Source: Planctomycetaceae bacterium
GTDB lineage: Bacteria > Planctomycetota > Planctomycetia > Planctomycetales > Planctomycetaceae
Direction: 5' to 3'
Assembly (NCBI GenBank): GCA_947463775.1
Contig: CANHVD010000390.1
Coordinates: 1 to 5,944 of the forward strand
Length of the DNA stretch: 5,944 bases
The stretch's first letter is position 1. Each line of letters opens with the position of its first letter. The notes below the pieces were generated by a model, which did not search any database, was not told the origin of the DNA, and was given only the letters and a program-made list of their open reading frames with translations. This document shows positions 5,801 through 5,944 of the stretch, piece after piece. The position numbers and the translations under genes are program-made.

Positions 5801-5944
5801 CTACTCCGGCGGGATTGGGCTGCCGTGAGGATCGAGAACGGGGGCGGAGGTTTCCTGTTGCAGACGGTCTCGCAATTCGCGGCCCGTGAAATGTTCCAAT
5901 TGTTCTGCCTGGCCGTGGATTCGATCGACGGCCACGCCGCCTTC
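5801..5944 (-). CDS. C-terminal end of a DtxR/MntR-family metal-dependent regulator (5' part outside window)
   Basis: Reading from the right edge on the minus strand, 47 codons are open before TAG at 5801-5803: EGGVAVDRIHGQAEQLEH, then FTGRELRDRLQQE, then DPHGSPIPPE. The H-x3-E-x2-E-H spacing (visible residues 10, 14, 17, 18) matches the metal-binding stretch of DtxR (His98, Cys102, Glu105, His106), with Glu in place of Cys102 as in the Mn-responsive MntR branch. The DPHGSPIP ending is the family's typical close of the dimerisation domain, and the stop soon after shows there is no SH3-like third domain. Such proteins repress metal uptake genes when Mn(II) or Fe(II) is bound. In some bacteria, planctomycetes included as far as I recall, the domain is fused to a metal ABC transporter permease, which cannot be judged here. 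It was missed as a full gene because only this fragment is in the window. Confidence 0.72.
   Translation of the reverse strand, partial: EGGVAVDRIHGQAEQLEHFTGRELRDRLQQETSAPVLDPHGSPIPPE

Overview
The window looks like a piece of a Planctomycetota chromosome. This is inferred from protein types rather than from any rRNA or marker gene: a secreted cytochrome c with a long C-terminal extension sits next to an exported beta-propeller of the sugar/membrane-bound dehydrogenase type, several exported or membrane proteins are of unknown role, and recognisable Shine-Dalgarno sites are patchy. No tRNA, rRNA, CRISPR array, transposase or phage gene was seen.

Left part (1-2758, plus strand): the 3' portion of a c-type cytochrome gene (CxxCH plus two candidate Met-ligand segments) is followed after 67 bases by an exported beta-propeller protein with a C-terminal Ig-like tail. 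The two probably form one periplasmic redox unit, the propeller acting as dehydrogenase-like or binding partner and the cytochrome as electron acceptor.

Middle (2759-4161): a 26-bp perfect inverted repeat of dispersed-repeat (REP/RAYT-like) appearance is wedged between the convergent stops of the propeller gene and a minus-strand GlsB/YeaQ/YmgE-like small membrane protein. The latter is divergent from an overlapping pair of plus-strand membrane-protein genes (178 and 73 aa) that I do not recognise. The divergent spacer holds two inverted repeats, one of them long.

Right part (4162-5944): an exported protein of 480 aa carries the hallmark motifs of the N,N-dimethylformamidase large-subunit-like family (TYNAYNNWGG, GHDEYWS, FFSGNTCCWQVR, TDWAHGL). 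It converges on the last 47 codons of a minus-strand DtxR/MntR-type metal-dependent regulator cut by the window edge. The 91-base gap between them carries two hairpins.

The best leads for something undescribed are the secreted DMFase-like enzyme without a visible small subunit, the coupled small membrane-protein pair, and the inverted repeats in the three intergenic regions. Nothing seen here establishes a complete new system.
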